A stretch of DNA of 50,467 nucleotides from Spiroplasma poulsonii (GTDB lineage: Bacteria > Bacillota_I > Bacilli_A > Mycoplasmatales > Mycoplasmataceae): NCBI RefSeq assembly GCF_009866525.1, contig NZ_CM020866.1:1530551-1581017 (forward strand). The letters run 5' to 3'. This document shows positions 21,872 through 31,882 of the stretch, piece by piece. How positions within the stretch are numbered: position 1 is the first letter of the stretch; every line of letters begins with the position of its first letter. The notes under the pieces are model-generated. The model searched no databases and was not told the DNA's origin. It saw only the letters and a list, made by a program, of their open reading frames with translations. A program made the translations under genes and the position numbers.

Positions 21872-22021
21872 ATGCCAGTTTGATTAACGACAATTTTTAG
21901 TGTTGTTATTATATTAGGTATTTTTGCGTGAATTGGTTTATCAATTTATCAAAAAATTAGACAAATTAAAGGTAAGAAAAAAGATAAGAAAGAAATTGAA
22001 AATAAGGAGGATAAAAAATAA
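21872..22021 (+). CDS. Plectrovirus small membrane protein, 49 aa
   Basis: ATG 21872 follows AAAGGAG. One hydrophobic helix (about residues 4-26) is followed by a very basic Lys-rich tail (about residues 27-49). The stop overlaps the coat ATG (TAATG), so it is translationally coupled to the coat gene. This layout suits a minor coat or assembly protein of a filamentous phage. Confidence 0.65.
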
Positions 22022-22272
22022 TGTTAGGTATGTATTTAACAACAGTGGTTAATTTTTTAGCAGTTGGTGATAAACCTACTATTTCAGATGGAATGGGTTC
22101 TATTTGAAGTGGTTTAGGGCAAGCAATGATGAAAGTTAAAGAAGCAATTTATGCTGTATTACCACAATTAATGACTTTTTTAGGTGATGCATGAATTATT
22201 TTAATTCCATTTGGTATTTTTGTAATTATTAAGATTTTAAACTTTTTCCGTGTTATGGTTAAAGGATTTTAA
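22021..22272 (+). CDS. Plectrovirus major coat protein-like, 83 aa
   Basis: The protein has two hydrophobic stretches, at about residues 1-18 and 52-76, joined by an amphipathic segment (GLGQAMMKVKEAIYAVLP), and ends in a basic RVMVKGF tail. Size, layout and position resemble the membrane-inserted capsid B protein of SpV1-type phages. It is intact under table 4 (two TGA-Trp codons). Its ribosome site AAGGAGG is inside the preceding gene. Confidence 0.75.
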
Positions 22273-22485
22273 TATTTATTATAATTGATCATATATCTTA
22301 GCTGTGGCACACTAGTTTTTATATGTGATTTTATTAAATAATTTTATTGTTTATTTTTACACTATACACTGTTTACAAATTTATTTTTTAATAAATTTTA
22401 TTATTATTTGGATGGGTTAAGATAAATTGGACAACAATAATGTGGAGTAAGGATTATAATTAAATTAATAAATGGAGGTGTAATT

Positions 22486-22761
22486 ATGGCAAAGAATCAT
22501 TATACCGATGAATTTAAACAACAAATTGTTAGTCTTTATAAAACAGGTAAAACAGCAAAACAATTGTCCAGTGACTATCAGGTCGGTAAATCAACAGTTT
22601 GAAAATGAATTCATGAATTCAATAATTCTGGTTCATTTAAAGCAAAAGATAATCGAAGCCCAGAAGAAAATGAACTAATTCATCTAAGAAAAGAAATTAA
22701 ACAATTACGAATGGAAAATGATATTTTAAAGCAAGCCACACTGATAATAGGCAAAAAATAG
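22486..22761 (+). CDS. IS3-family transposase OrfA, copy 2
   Basis: 91 aa from ATG 22486 with GGAGG upstream. A helix-turn-helix is followed by a coiled coil. Near the end the reading frame runs GGC AAA AAA TAG. The A6 run (22753-22758) permits a -1 slip into OrfB, as in IS150. Confidence 0.9.
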
Positions 22762-23594
22762 TAATTATTAAAAACAACAAAGAAAAATATGCAATTACTA
22801 ATTTATGCAAAACACTAAAAGTTCCTAGATCAACGTTTTATTATCAATTGAAATCAAATAATCCTAAATCAAACCATACTATTGATAATGCTGTTATCAT
22901 TATTTTCTTAAAAAGTCGTAAAAATTATGGCACAAGAAAAATTAAAGTTATGTTAGCACAACAAAATATTTTATTATCACGAATAAAAATTAGTAAAATA
23001 ATGCAAAGATATAACTTAATTTCCAATTATACAAAACTTAAATATAAACATCAAAGTAACAAAAACGCTATATACAAATATCATAATTTGTTAAATCAAG
23101 AATTTAATAATTATAAACTACATGAAGTTGTTGTCAGTGATTTAACACAAGTTGCTATCAATAGCAAATGATATTATGTGTGCTTTCTAATTGATTTATT
23201 TAATCGTGAAGTTATTGGTTATGATGTTAGTTCTCATAAAGATGCCAAATTAGTTGAAAATACTTTTAAAAAGCTTAGTTTTTCTTTAGATAATATTAAA
23301 ATATTTCATACTGATCAAGGCAGCGAATTTAATAACAATATCATTTACAATCTTTTAGCTAAAAACAATGTTGCAAAATCTTATAGTAAACCAGGCTGTC
23401 CTTATGATAATGCTGTTTCTGAATCAACCTATAAAATTTTAAAAACAGAATTAATTAAAAACAGAAAATTTAAAAATATTGAACAATTTAAATTAGAATT
23501 ATTTTACTATGTTAATTGATACAATAATGTACGAATTCACAGCAAATTAAATTATTTAACACCAATTGAATATAAAAATCTTTACTCTACATAA
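22758..23594 (+). CDS. IS3-family transposase OrfB, copy 2
   Basis: About 278 codons in the -1 frame relative to OrfA. Its start is not a normal codon, so it is probably made as an OrfAB fusion; TTG 22848 is a possible internal start. The DDE integrase residues are in [16 protein letters not shown] and NAVSESTYK. It ends at TAA 23592-23594, 29 bases before the element end. Apparently complete and potentially active. Confidence 0.9.
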
Positions 23595-23710
23595 AATTTG
23601 TCCAAAAAACCCTTGCCATTCCAATTATGAAAAATATTTTTTTAGTAGGATTTATTTGTAAACAGTGTATAGTGTAAAAATATCAATTTAATTATATTTA
23701 AGGTATTATT

Positions 23711-23881
23711 ATGGTTTTCTCTCTGTATAAAAATATTTATAAATTTGTTAATTTATTAAAAATTCAAATAATAAATTTAAAAGTTATTATTAAAACTATT
23801 CTTATTGAAATAATTGTTTTAATTGGTGATACCATTCATGATAATCAAAAAATAGATGGTATCACATTTGTAAAAAATTAA
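23711..23881 (+). CDS. Plectrovirus hypothetical ORF, 56 aa
   Basis: ATG 23711 (MVFSLYKNIYKF start) with a central Ile-rich hydrophobic stretch (about residues 25-40) and a hydrophilic tail ending TFVKN. Possibly a small membrane protein of the phage. It ends 11 bases before the IS5-like copy 2. I do not recognise it. Confidence 0.45.
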   Translation: MVFSLYKNIYKFVNLLKIQIINLKVIIKTILIEIIVLIGDTIHDNQKIDGITFVKN

Positions 23882-23892
23882 TTTATTAAATA

Positions 23893-24957
23893 GACTTCTT
23901 GCATTACTTGTTAAAAAATTGCAAATATTTGTAAAAAAGATACTAATAGAAAAATATAATTTTAATTAATTATGTTTTTTATTTAAAAATTTAATATTTT
24001 TCCACAACGAAAAATTAATTTATTATTTAAATTATTTAATTTTAAATAAATATTTTATGTTAAATATAATAATTGTAAATTATAAATTGAGGCAATTAAA
24101 TTAAATCTTAAACCAAATCTTTTTCTTCGATTACGATATTTTTCTGTAATAATTTTAAATTTTTTAAGAATAGCAAAAATATTTTCAATAATAATTCTCA
24201 TTTTTGAAACTAGTCTATTATATTGCTTTTGTTCTTTGTTTAAAGGGTTTTTCTTTGTTTTCTTTGTAGGTATTAGAACATTATTGTGATTTTTTTGTAT
24301 TCCTTGATAACCACTATCAACTATTAATTTGGTATTTTTTAAAATTGGGATTTTTGATTCTTTAAATAAAGCATAATCATGTTTTTTTCCGAGCGAAAAA
24401 CTTGTTGCAATAATTTTTTTGGTTTCTTGTTCGATAATTACTTGTGTTTTGATCGTGTGTTTTTTCTTTTTACCAGAATAAGATTGTTTTTGTCTTTTTT
24501 TGGGCGTTGGATTGGAGTTTCGGTAGCATCAATAATAATAGTTTTATCATTAAAATAATCATTTATTAGTGCTTTTTTACCAGCAAGTTGTTGAAAATCA
24601 GAGTTTTTAATTAAAATATCTTCAATTCACTTAATATTACGATAACAATTAGCCTCACTAATATCAAAACTTTTACCAAGATGAAAATAAGTCTGATATT
24701 CTCGTCAATATAATAAAGTCATCAATAATCTATTTTCTAATGATAATTTATTAGTTTTACCACCTTTTTTAAATTTTTCTATTTCAGCAACTTTTAAAAT
24801 ATCTAACATTTTATTAAAAGTGGATTTTTTTATTCCTGTTAATCTTAACCATTCTCTATCATTAAGAGTATTAAATTTATTATTGTTCATATTTTTATGT
24901 CCTCATAAATTATATTTTATAATAATATTTTAATAAAAAAGGGTATCGCAAGAAGTC
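23893..24957 (-). mobile_element. IS5-like element copy 2, 1065 bp
   Basis: GACTTCTTGC inverted ends and flanking TA (23891-23892 and 24958-24959). Near-identical to copy 3 at 27335-28399, in the same orientation. It separates the 56-aa ORF from ORF1. Confidence 0.93.
24055..24890 (-). CDS. IS5-family transposase, OrfA/OrfB joined by a -1 frameshift
   Basis: OrfA runs from ATG 24890 to TAA 24438-24440 (150 aa). OrfB occupies the -1 frame down to TAA 24055-24057. The A7 run at 24495-24501 (CCA AAA AAA GAC) is the likely slip site. The fusion would be 278 aa. OrfA contains a DUF4096-like N-terminus and the first Asp (IIIIDATETP). OrfB carries the second Asp (LIVDSGYQGI) and the terminal Glu (IIENIFAILK), giving a DDE set. 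Family and group (IS427/IS1031-like) are inferred from the motifs and the TA target. Confidence 0.85.
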
Positions 24958-24959
24958 TA

Positions 24960-27204
24960 ATGAAATTAACTTTGTTTCAAATTACTCTGGAAGTTTAATT
25001 GACCAACGTAATATTCATGATCCAACCGGAAAAAATAACGATTTAACATCATTATTAAATGCTAAATTTCAAATGTACTAGGGAATGAATATAATGATTG
25101 AAAACAATATATTCAACCTTATGCTTTTAGTGACTTAACACGAAAAGCTACAACAACAATTAAATTTAAAAATCCTACTAATAACCGGCAAGAAGTTTGA
25201 ACATTTGAAACCCCAATAAAGATTATGTTATCAAAAGATTATTGAAGTAATGAGTTAAATGAGAGATTGCATATTCTACCTGGTAAAGTAGTCAATCCAG
25301 ATGATTCAACAAAAGTAATGGTAACAGATGAACCTGAACAATTGACCCCACCTGATACTTCAAAAAATTATGGGGGTAAGTGAAGATACCATACAACAGT
25401 TGGATTAGAATTTGATGCTTTAAAACAAGCAGAAGATGGAACAGTTAATCCTGAATGAGTTGAAATAAATGGCGTTAAAATTGATGTTTTAGATAATAAA
25501 TTTATTGCTAAACTAGAAGATAATCGTATTAAGGGAGAAGAGAAAAATGATTATTCTATTGTAATTCGTCATAAAGATAGTAAATATGATATTACTTATT
25601 CAATTGATATTGTTATTGAAACGTTAGTACCAAATTTAAAGTTAAAATGACATGCATGAGATCCAGAACACAATCCACAACAAAAAGAATTAATTACTCC
25701 AAATTTGGAAAATGGTCAGCCTAATTCTAAATATGATAAAGAAATCAATCCAAAAACCGGTACTAAAACTCAAATTATTTGAGTTAAACAAAAATCAACT
25801 GTGCCTTTTCCGTTAGACCCATTAAGCAAAAATGGTGAAGTTATAAACCCAGAAAAGAATCCAGAAGAATATGATTTGGGCTTTATTGTTGAAGGTTCGG
25901 TTGTGGGGAAAGGTGTAAATCAAACTTTTTCAAGTGAGGCAATAAAAAATGTTTACCGGGAAGGAATTGATGAAAAATCATTTAAAGCCTTTGAAAAACC
26001 AGATGATATACAAAGAAACACTAAAATAACTTCAAATACAGCAACGCAGTATTGATCAGACAGTGGAATTTGGCATTATACCGTAGAAATGTCAGATAAA
26101 ACTACGGCCCAAAAATATGCTATTATAGGTCCTGAATATCAAAATCAGTATCCCCGTTTTTTAGATATTGTTGAAAATAATCAAGCAGTTGAATTTTGAA
26201 CAACAATTCATGGTGTTCATTTAAAAAATTATTTAGCAACTTATAAAAATTTAGATTCTACCGGGATTGCCGGATTAAGTTATGAGCAGGTGTTAGCATA
26301 TTGAAAAGATTATACAAGTGATGTTATTGCTCAAAAAATTCCACCAAATCCAACGCCTGAAAATTACCAAGATATTAATGGCAATATAGATGTCTTAAAA
26401 TTAAATGAAGAAGAAGTTAACCCAATTAAGGATGCAATTATTGATAAGGTTAAAAGATATGTTGCTAAATTTAGTAATAAAGCTATTCTTGGCATTGATT
26501 ATCAGATTAAAACTCCTGATGGTAAAGATATTACAGTTGACGCATCCGGGTTAGAACCTTTACTAAATAATAAAGATAATCCACAATTTTTAACAGTTTC
26601 AGTTAGCACCTTGGTTACATCAACAATTTTAATTGGTAATGCGACTTTGTCAACCCGCAATTCATCAATTTATAATCCAGAAACTAGCTATTATTTAAGC
26701 AAAATAAAATTTAAAGATTATACATATAATTTTGCTGGTCAAACTCCAGAGCAACTAAGAGATTGATTATTAAGAAATAATGATAATTATTTTAAACAAT
26801 ACGGATATAAATCATTAGTATTAAATACAGATTATGGAATTACTGGTAATAAAATACCAATATCTGATCCTAATACACATCATAATACACCGGGTGATTT
26901 ATCTGATGAATTATTAACTAATTTTCTAGATAATTCAGTAGAAATTAGAACCTTGACAATTATTGTATATGCTGATGATGCAACTGATTTGGCGGTTGGT
27001 CAATCACAATTTATTTTAACAAATGATTCAGGTTCAACGCTAGTTCCACCTGACCCGCCAGTTCCACCAAATCCACTTGACCCAGATATTAATTTTCAAC
27101 ATAAATATTTATTATGACTATTACCTGTTATTTTATGTCCAATGATAGGAATAGGCATTGGTGTTATATGGTTTATAATTAGAAAAAAGAAAAGAATTAA
27201 GTAA
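24960..27204 (+). pseudogene. Plectrovirus ORF1-like large membrane-anchored protein, truncated and frameshifted
   Basis: About 745 codons encode a long hydrophilic ectodomain, a Pro-rich stalk (PPDPPVPPNPLDPD) and a C-terminal membrane helix with a basic anchor (WLLPVILCPMIGIG, then RKKKRIK). This is the layout of a filamentous-phage minor coat or adsorption protein. The frame opens at once after the IS5-like element with no start codon or signal peptide, so the N-terminus is lost. Near 25078 a one-base deletion (QM-Y-stop instead of QM.LGNEYNDW) breaks the frame. The remainder is open to TAA 27202-27204. Confidence 0.75.
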
Positions 27205-27222
27205 GTTTGCTTAATTCTTTTT
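27191..27222. terminator. Bidirectional terminator between ORF1 and the alphaCTD-like gene
   Basis: AAAGAATTAAG and CTTAATTCTTT form an 11-bp stem with an eight-base loop. It overlaps the last codons and stops of both convergent genes, with Ts on each side. Confidence 0.7.
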
Positions 27223-27334
27223 ATGTCGTTTCATTTTTAATTGGGCATCAACCGTTAAAATTAATTGTCGTCAATTTTTATATGGTTTGAAATATTTTGT
27301 ATCTTCTTTGTTTTTAAAAAGAAATCATTTATTA

Positions 27335-28399
27335 GACTTCTTGCATTACTTGTTAAAAAATTGCAAATATTTGTAAAAAAGATACTAATAGAAAAATATA
27401 ATTTTAATTAATTATGTTTTTTATTTAAAAATTTAATATTTTTCCACAACGAAAAATTAATTTATTATTTAAATTATTTAATTTTAAATAAATATTTTAT
27501 GTTAAATATAATAATTGTAAATTATAAATTGAGGCAATTAAATTAAATCTTAAACCAAATCTTTTTCTTCGATTACGATATTTTTCTGTAATAATTTTAA
27601 ATTTTTTAAGAATAGCAAAAATATTTTCAATAATAATTCTCATTTTTGAAACTAGTCTATTATATTGCTTTTGTTCTTTGTTTAAAGGGTTTTTCTTTGT
27701 TTTCTTTGTAGGTATTAGAACATTATTGTGATTTTTTTGTATTCCTTGATAACCACTATCAACTATTAATTTGGTATTTTTTAAAATTGGGATTTTTGAT
27801 TCTTTAAATAAAGCATAATCATGTTTTTTTCCGGGCGAAAAACTTGTTGCAATAATTTTTTTGGTTTCTTGTTCGATAATTACTTGTGTTTTGATCGTGT
27901 GTTTTTTCTTTTTACCAGAATAAGATTGTTTTTGTCTTTTTTTGGGCGTTGGATTGGAGTTTCGGTAGCATCAATAATAATAGTTTTATCATTAAAATAA
28001 TCATTTATTAGTGCTTTTTTACCAGCAAGTTGTTGAAAATCAGAGTTTTTAATTAAAATATCTTCAATTCACTTAATATTACGATAACAATTAGCCTCAC
28101 TAATATCAAAACTTTTACCAAGATGAAAATAAGTCTGATATTCTCGTCAATATAATAAAGTCATCAATAATCTATTTTCTAATGATAATTTATTAGTTTT
28201 ACCACCTTTTTTAAATTTTTCTATTTCAGCAACTTTTAAAATATCTAACATTTTATTAAAAGTGGATTTTTTTATTCCTATTAATCTTAACCATTCTCTA
28301 TCATTAAGAGTATTAAATTTATTATTGTTCATATTTTTATGTCCTCATAAATTATATTTTATAATAATATTTTAATAAAAAAGGGTATCGCAAGAAGTC
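27335..28399 (-). mobile_element. IS5-like element copy 3, 1065 bp
   Basis: GACTTCTTGC ends with TA flanks (27333-27334 and 28400-28401). Almost identical to copy 2, with small differences such as one T-to-I change near the transposase N-terminus. Inserted in the alphaCTD-like gene. Confidence 0.93.
27497..28332 (-). CDS. IS5-family transposase, OrfA/OrfB joined by a -1 frameshift
   Basis: Same organisation as the copy at 24055-24890: OrfA from ATG 28332 to TAA near 27880, A7 slip site, OrfB in the -1 frame to TAA 27497-27499. The Asp, Asp and Glu candidates are all present. The early sequence reads RLIGIKKS instead of RLTGIKKS. Probably active if the frameshift works. Confidence 0.85.
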
Positions 28400-28826
28400 T
28401 ATTATTAGCGTATTCATAATTATAGATTTCAAGAATTTCTTCGGATGTGAATATTTTTAAATTATATTTTTTTAATATCTCCGTCAATTCTGCCATAGTT
28501 TTATTGCCAACATTTCGAACATTTTCAGTAAAGATATAAATCGATTGAATAATATGTCTAACTTCAACATTCTTAGATTCTAAGAAAGATATTCTTTCAA
28601 ATTTATTTTGAAAAATATTAAATACTCTTGCGGGAATATTTAAGATCGTAGCTGGAGAATTAAATAAATCATATAATTCATCATTAAAATATAAGTGTTT
28701 CATCTTAAATGTGAGTCTTTCTAGTAAAAAAGGGATATTTTTATGTTATAATTAAAAAATAGATTTAAAGTTAGACTGTATCAACAATTATTAATTAGTA
28801 AAAATTAAATTGAAGGGCAGTACCAA

Positions 28827-30259
28827 ATGGGGAATAATAAAAGTATTGATTTATTTAATTTTAATATGGTGGCATATGTAACAGACGAAAAGAAAAAAAT
28901 AATCAGTTTTTATTGCAAAATATTAAAAAACAATTAGAAGACTTGGATAAGCAAATTAATAATGAAAAGTGACGTTTAAAAAATGGATATATTCGAAATA
29001 CATTAGTACCACGCACAATTTTAACCCAAGAAGGACCAGTTACATTTCAACGGACAAAGTATAAATATATTGGTGAGGATGGGCGTTGGCATTACAAATA
29101 TTTATTAGATAATTATATTCAACTAAATAAATGGCAACGATTATCATTAGATTTTATTATTGCGATTTTAGAACATATTACATCGAAAAAAACTTATAAA
29201 AATATTTTATCAGTGTTTCCAAATATGGAAATTTCAGAGCGAACAATTTCAAATATTGTTAAAAAATATAATATTAAAGAATTAATCAATGAATCATTTA
29301 ATCTACAATATAAGATTCCAGATATTAGTAAATATAAATATATTTATATTTTAACCGATGATACCTGAGAAGACTTATTAGTTAATAAGCAATCTAATGA
29401 ATGTCGCTATCGCTTAGTAACTTTTCATATTGGGAAAGATGCAAGGGGACGATTATTAAATAAACGACAATTTTATTGATCTGTTCCAAAAGGTGCTAAA
29501 ATAAATACTAAGAAATTTGTCCGAGAAGTTGCTAGGCAATTACTTAAATTTTATGGAGCAACCTATAAAGAAAAAGAACTATTTTTATGTGGTGATGGAG
29601 CTGGGTGAATTAAAATTACGGCACAAGAATTAAAATCTAATTATGTCTTAGATTATTTTCATTTATCACAGTATATTCACAAGGCATTTAATAAAAAACG
29701 TCATTTGCATCCGAATTATAGAAATTTATTTGATATATTAACAACCAAAATTAAAACCGAAATTTTAAATGGCGATGTAGCTAAAGTTATTACTTTTTTA
29801 TCTGATTTTAAAAAAATTACAGAATATTCTGACGAATTTAAAATTGATTCTGAACATTATAATAAGCTTATTAGATATTTAAAAAACCAGCAAAAAGGGA
29901 TTGAAAGTTATCGTCATAAGGGTTATATTGGTTCTTGTTCTGAAGCAATGATTTCTCATTCAATTAAGGCATATATGGGGTATGGAGCTAAAATTTATAA
30001 ATATGAATCTTTTAATGTTATTTTAGATTTAGCAATGGCAAAAACAAATGGTTTAGATCCTTTAAAAGTGTTAAAAGATAATATTATTGCTTATCATGAA
30101 CAAGAAATTAAATATTATCGCCAAAATATTTGAAAATGATATAAACATTGGAAAAAAGATTATTAAAAGGTTTATGGACGAACAATTGATTTTCCAATTT
30201 TACGCTATAAACGAACAAAAATGCAAGATATCATTAAATTCTTTATCAATAAAAATTAG
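28827..30259 (+). pseudogene. ISLre2-family (UPF0236) transposase, frameshifted
   Basis: ATG 28827 (AAGGGCAG upstream) starts a frame that is lost at an A7 run (28893-28899). One more A would give KKNNQFLLQNIKKQLEDL, after which the frame is open for more than 400 codons with LCGDGAGWI and LDYFHLSQYIHKAF, the family blocks also seen at 5654-6997. An in-frame TAA at 30164-30166 precedes a plausible C-terminus (VYGRTIDFPILRYKRTK) ending at TAG 30257-30259. The repaired length is 477 aa. Only moderately similar to the first ISLre2-type copy, so a different subgroup. Confidence 0.75.
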
Positions 30260-30547
30260 ATTCAAGAAATTTACTTTAGGTAGTTAAAGAAATATTTTAA
30301 AAATATTTTTATTTTGTTGTTGCATAAAGTTATAAATTGGGTAAAATAAAAATAACTAAATAAGAAAAAAGACTTTTAGTCTTTTGTTTGAGGGATAATT
30401 GTTGTTATCCCAGATAAAATTTACTGTTAAAAGTTCCAATTATTTCTTTCCATCTTTTCTTAATAATTACTAATTTTATTTTGCTTATTTTTTTAAAACA
30501 ATTTATAATATATTAGGAATAAACAAGAAAAAGAAAGGAATGTTATA
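30260..30547. other. Intergenic region with two hairpins and the pyrH promoter
   Basis: It contains two hairpins and the pyrH promoter, but no gene. AAAAGAC/GTCTTTT at 30367-30385 is followed by Ts. GGGATAA/TTATCCC lies at 30392-30411. They probably terminate transcription from the mobile-element side. An ORF that crosses the transposase end in another frame is discounted. Confidence 0.5.
30481..30509 (+). promoter_or_regulatory. Promoter of the pyrH operon
   Basis: TTGCTT (30481-30486) and TATAAT (30504-30509), 17 bases apart, 38 bases upstream of the pyrH ATG, with AGAAAGGAA as ribosome site in between. Confidence 0.75.
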
Positions 30548-31273
30548 ATGGCATTACAATATAAGCGTGTTTTATTAAAATTGTCTGGTGAAGCATTAGG
30601 AAATCCTGCTGATTTGTATGATTCAAAGAGAATTCATGATATTGCTAGACAAATTGTTAAACTACAAAAAGAAGGACTGCAAATTGCAATTGTTGTTGGT
30701 GGTGGCAATATTTGGCGCGGTAATCGTGCTGATAGTATCAATATGAATCCGATTAGTGCGGATTATATGGGAATGTTAGCAACGATAATGAATGCATTAG
30801 CATTAGAAGCAGTTTTAAAATATGAGGGAAGTGAGAATGTTATTGTAACTTCAAAAATTCAGGTTCCAGAAGTAGCATCGCCATATTTATTTAAAAAAGC
30901 AAAAGCTGGTTTAGAAAAAGGAGCAATTGTTATTATGGCTGGTGGAACTGGTCAACCAAAATTTACAACTGATACTGCAGCAACAATTCGAGCAATTGAA
31001 ATTGATGCTGATGTTATGTTAATGGCAAAGAATGGTGTTGATGGCATTTATGACAAAGATCCGCGTGAAAATTCTGATGCAATTCGATTTGATAATATTA
31101 GTTTAAATGAACTACAAGAAAAACAATTAAAAGTGATGGATTTAACAGCATCAAGTTTAGCAATGGAAGATAATGTTAAAATTGTTGTTTTTGATATTAA
31201 TGAACCAGATAATATTTATAAAGCAGCACACGGAAGTGCTCGTTCAACAGTTGTTACAGGAGGGAAAAAATAA
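30548..31273 (+). CDS. pyrH: UMP kinase
   Basis: Phosphorylates UMP to UDP for RNA, lipid and sugar-nucleotide synthesis. 241 aa, full length. The N-terminal VLLKLSGEAL (residues 8-17), VVGGGNIWRG (49-58) and GGTGQPKFTTD blocks are diagnostic of the amino-acid-kinase-fold bacterial UMP kinase. It is the first gene of the conserved run and lies one codon boundary from frr. Confidence 0.97.
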   Translation: MALQYKRVLLKLSGEALGNPADLYDSKRIHDIARQIVKLQKEGLQIAIVVGGGNIWRGNRADSINMNPISADYMGMLATIMNALALEAVLKYEGSENVIVTSKIQVPEVASPYLFKKAKAGLEKGAIVIMAGGTGQPKFTTDTAATIRAIEIDADVMLMAKNGVDGIYDKDPRENSDAIRFDNISLNELQEKQLKVMDLTASSLAMEDNVKIVVFDINEPDNIYKAAHGSARSTVVTGGKK

Positions 31274-31822
31274 ATGTCACAAGAAATTATTAACCAAACA
31301 AAAGAGAAGATGACAAAAGTATTAGAGTCATTTGAAAATGAATTAGTAAAGATTCGGACAGGTCGTGCTAATCCAAATATGTTAGCTCATATTATGATTG
31401 ATTATTATGGAACACTAACTCCAATTCAACAATTGGCAAACATTATGGTTCCTGAGGCGCGCCAGTTAGTAATTAAACCTTATGATCGAGGAACAATTAG
31501 TTTAATTGTTACAGCAATTAATAAGTCGGATTTGGGATTATCACCAAATTCAGAAGCAGATTTAATTCGTTTAAATATCCCTGCTTTAACAGAAGAACGT
31601 CGTAAAATTTTAGTAAAAGATATGTGAAAAGAAGTTGAACATTTTAAAATTGCGGTTCGTAATGAACGTCGTGATAGTAATGAACAAATTAAAAAAGATG
31701 CTAATTTAACTGATGATGACAAAAAATATTACGAAGGTGAAATTCAAAAATTAACAGATAATTTTATTAAAAAGCTTTATGAAAAAGGGACATTAAAAGA
31801 AAAAGAACTAATGGAAGTATAA
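31274..31822 (+). CDS. frr: Ribosome recycling factor
   Basis: 182 aa. Splits post-termination ribosomes together with EF-G. Conserved features: the VRIKTGRANP-like stretch (LVKIRTGRANPNML), YYGTLTPIQQLANI and LNIPALTEERRKILVK. It starts immediately after the pyrH stop and ends at 31822. One TGA-Trp after KDM is needed for the full protein. Confidence 0.97.
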
Positions 31823-31824
31823 AC

Positions 31825-31852
31825 TTTCATTTTTTATTATGTTAGATATAAT
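31825..31852 (+). promoter_or_regulatory. Possible internal promoter before uppS
   Basis: TTTCAT (31825-31830) and TATAAT (31847-31852) with 16 bases between them, 31 bases before the uppS ATG. It might add transcription to the isoprenoid/phospholipid part of the run. Confidence 0.45.
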
Positions 31853-31882
31853 AAATAAGACAAGAAAGAAGGAACAAAGAAT

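Larger units (their letters stand above)
22409..23623 (+). mobile_element. IS3-family element (IS150-like), copy 2, 1215 bp
   Basis: Ends TGGATGGG and CCATTCCA (imperfect inverted repeats), with a 3-bp target duplication ATT (22406-22408 and 23624-23626). Same length as copy 1. It is inserted in the loop of the large phage inverted repeat. Confidence 0.93.
22352..23682. repeat. 29-bp perfect inverted repeat split by an IS3-type element
   Basis: The left arm at 22352-22380 and right arm at 23654-23682 are exact reverse complements. The core is TACACTATACACTGTTTACA. Removing the IS and its target duplication leaves a loop of about 55 bases, so this was originally one large hairpin downstream of the coat gene. 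It could be a terminator or a phage origin/packaging structure. Confidence 0.85.
21563..27222 (+). mobile_element. SpV1-like plectrovirus remnant
   Basis: This plus-strand block carries a short basic ORF, a 49-aa single-membrane protein, a coat-like protein, a 56-aa ORF and a large type I membrane protein (ORF1-like). This resembles the gene set of Spiroplasma filamentous phages such as SpV1 and SVTS2. The replication genes are missing, ORF1 is damaged, and an IS3-type and an IS5-like element are inserted. The limits are approximate: left at the truncated treA, right at the terminator after ORF1. Confidence 0.75.
27211..28703 (-). pseudogene. Small protein with RNA-polymerase alpha-CTD-like motif, split by an IS5-like element
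   Basis: The gene starts at ATG 28703 (AGAAAGA upstream). Removing IS5-like copy 3 and its TA repeat joins NYEYAN to KWFLFKNKEDTKYF, giving about 141 aa. Residues 18-40 (ILNIPARVFNIFQNKFERIS) and 62-80 (RNVGNKTMAELTEILKKY) resemble the two helix-hairpin-helix halves of the RpoA C-terminal domain (the xxRxxNxL and RNxGxKSxxEI patterns). There is no alpha-NTD, so this is not rpoA. It may bind DNA or polymerase. A phage or host regulator is possible, but the function is inferred only from this motif. Confidence 0.55.

Noticed and set aside
22273-24960. A CRISPR-like array suggested by repeated motifs
   Set aside because: The repeats are IS ends and phage hairpin arms. There are no regularly spaced short repeats.
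30087-30287. A 66-codon plus ORF crossing the transposase end
   Set aside because: It lies in another frame of the ISLre2-like pseudogene, whose own frame explains the protein better.
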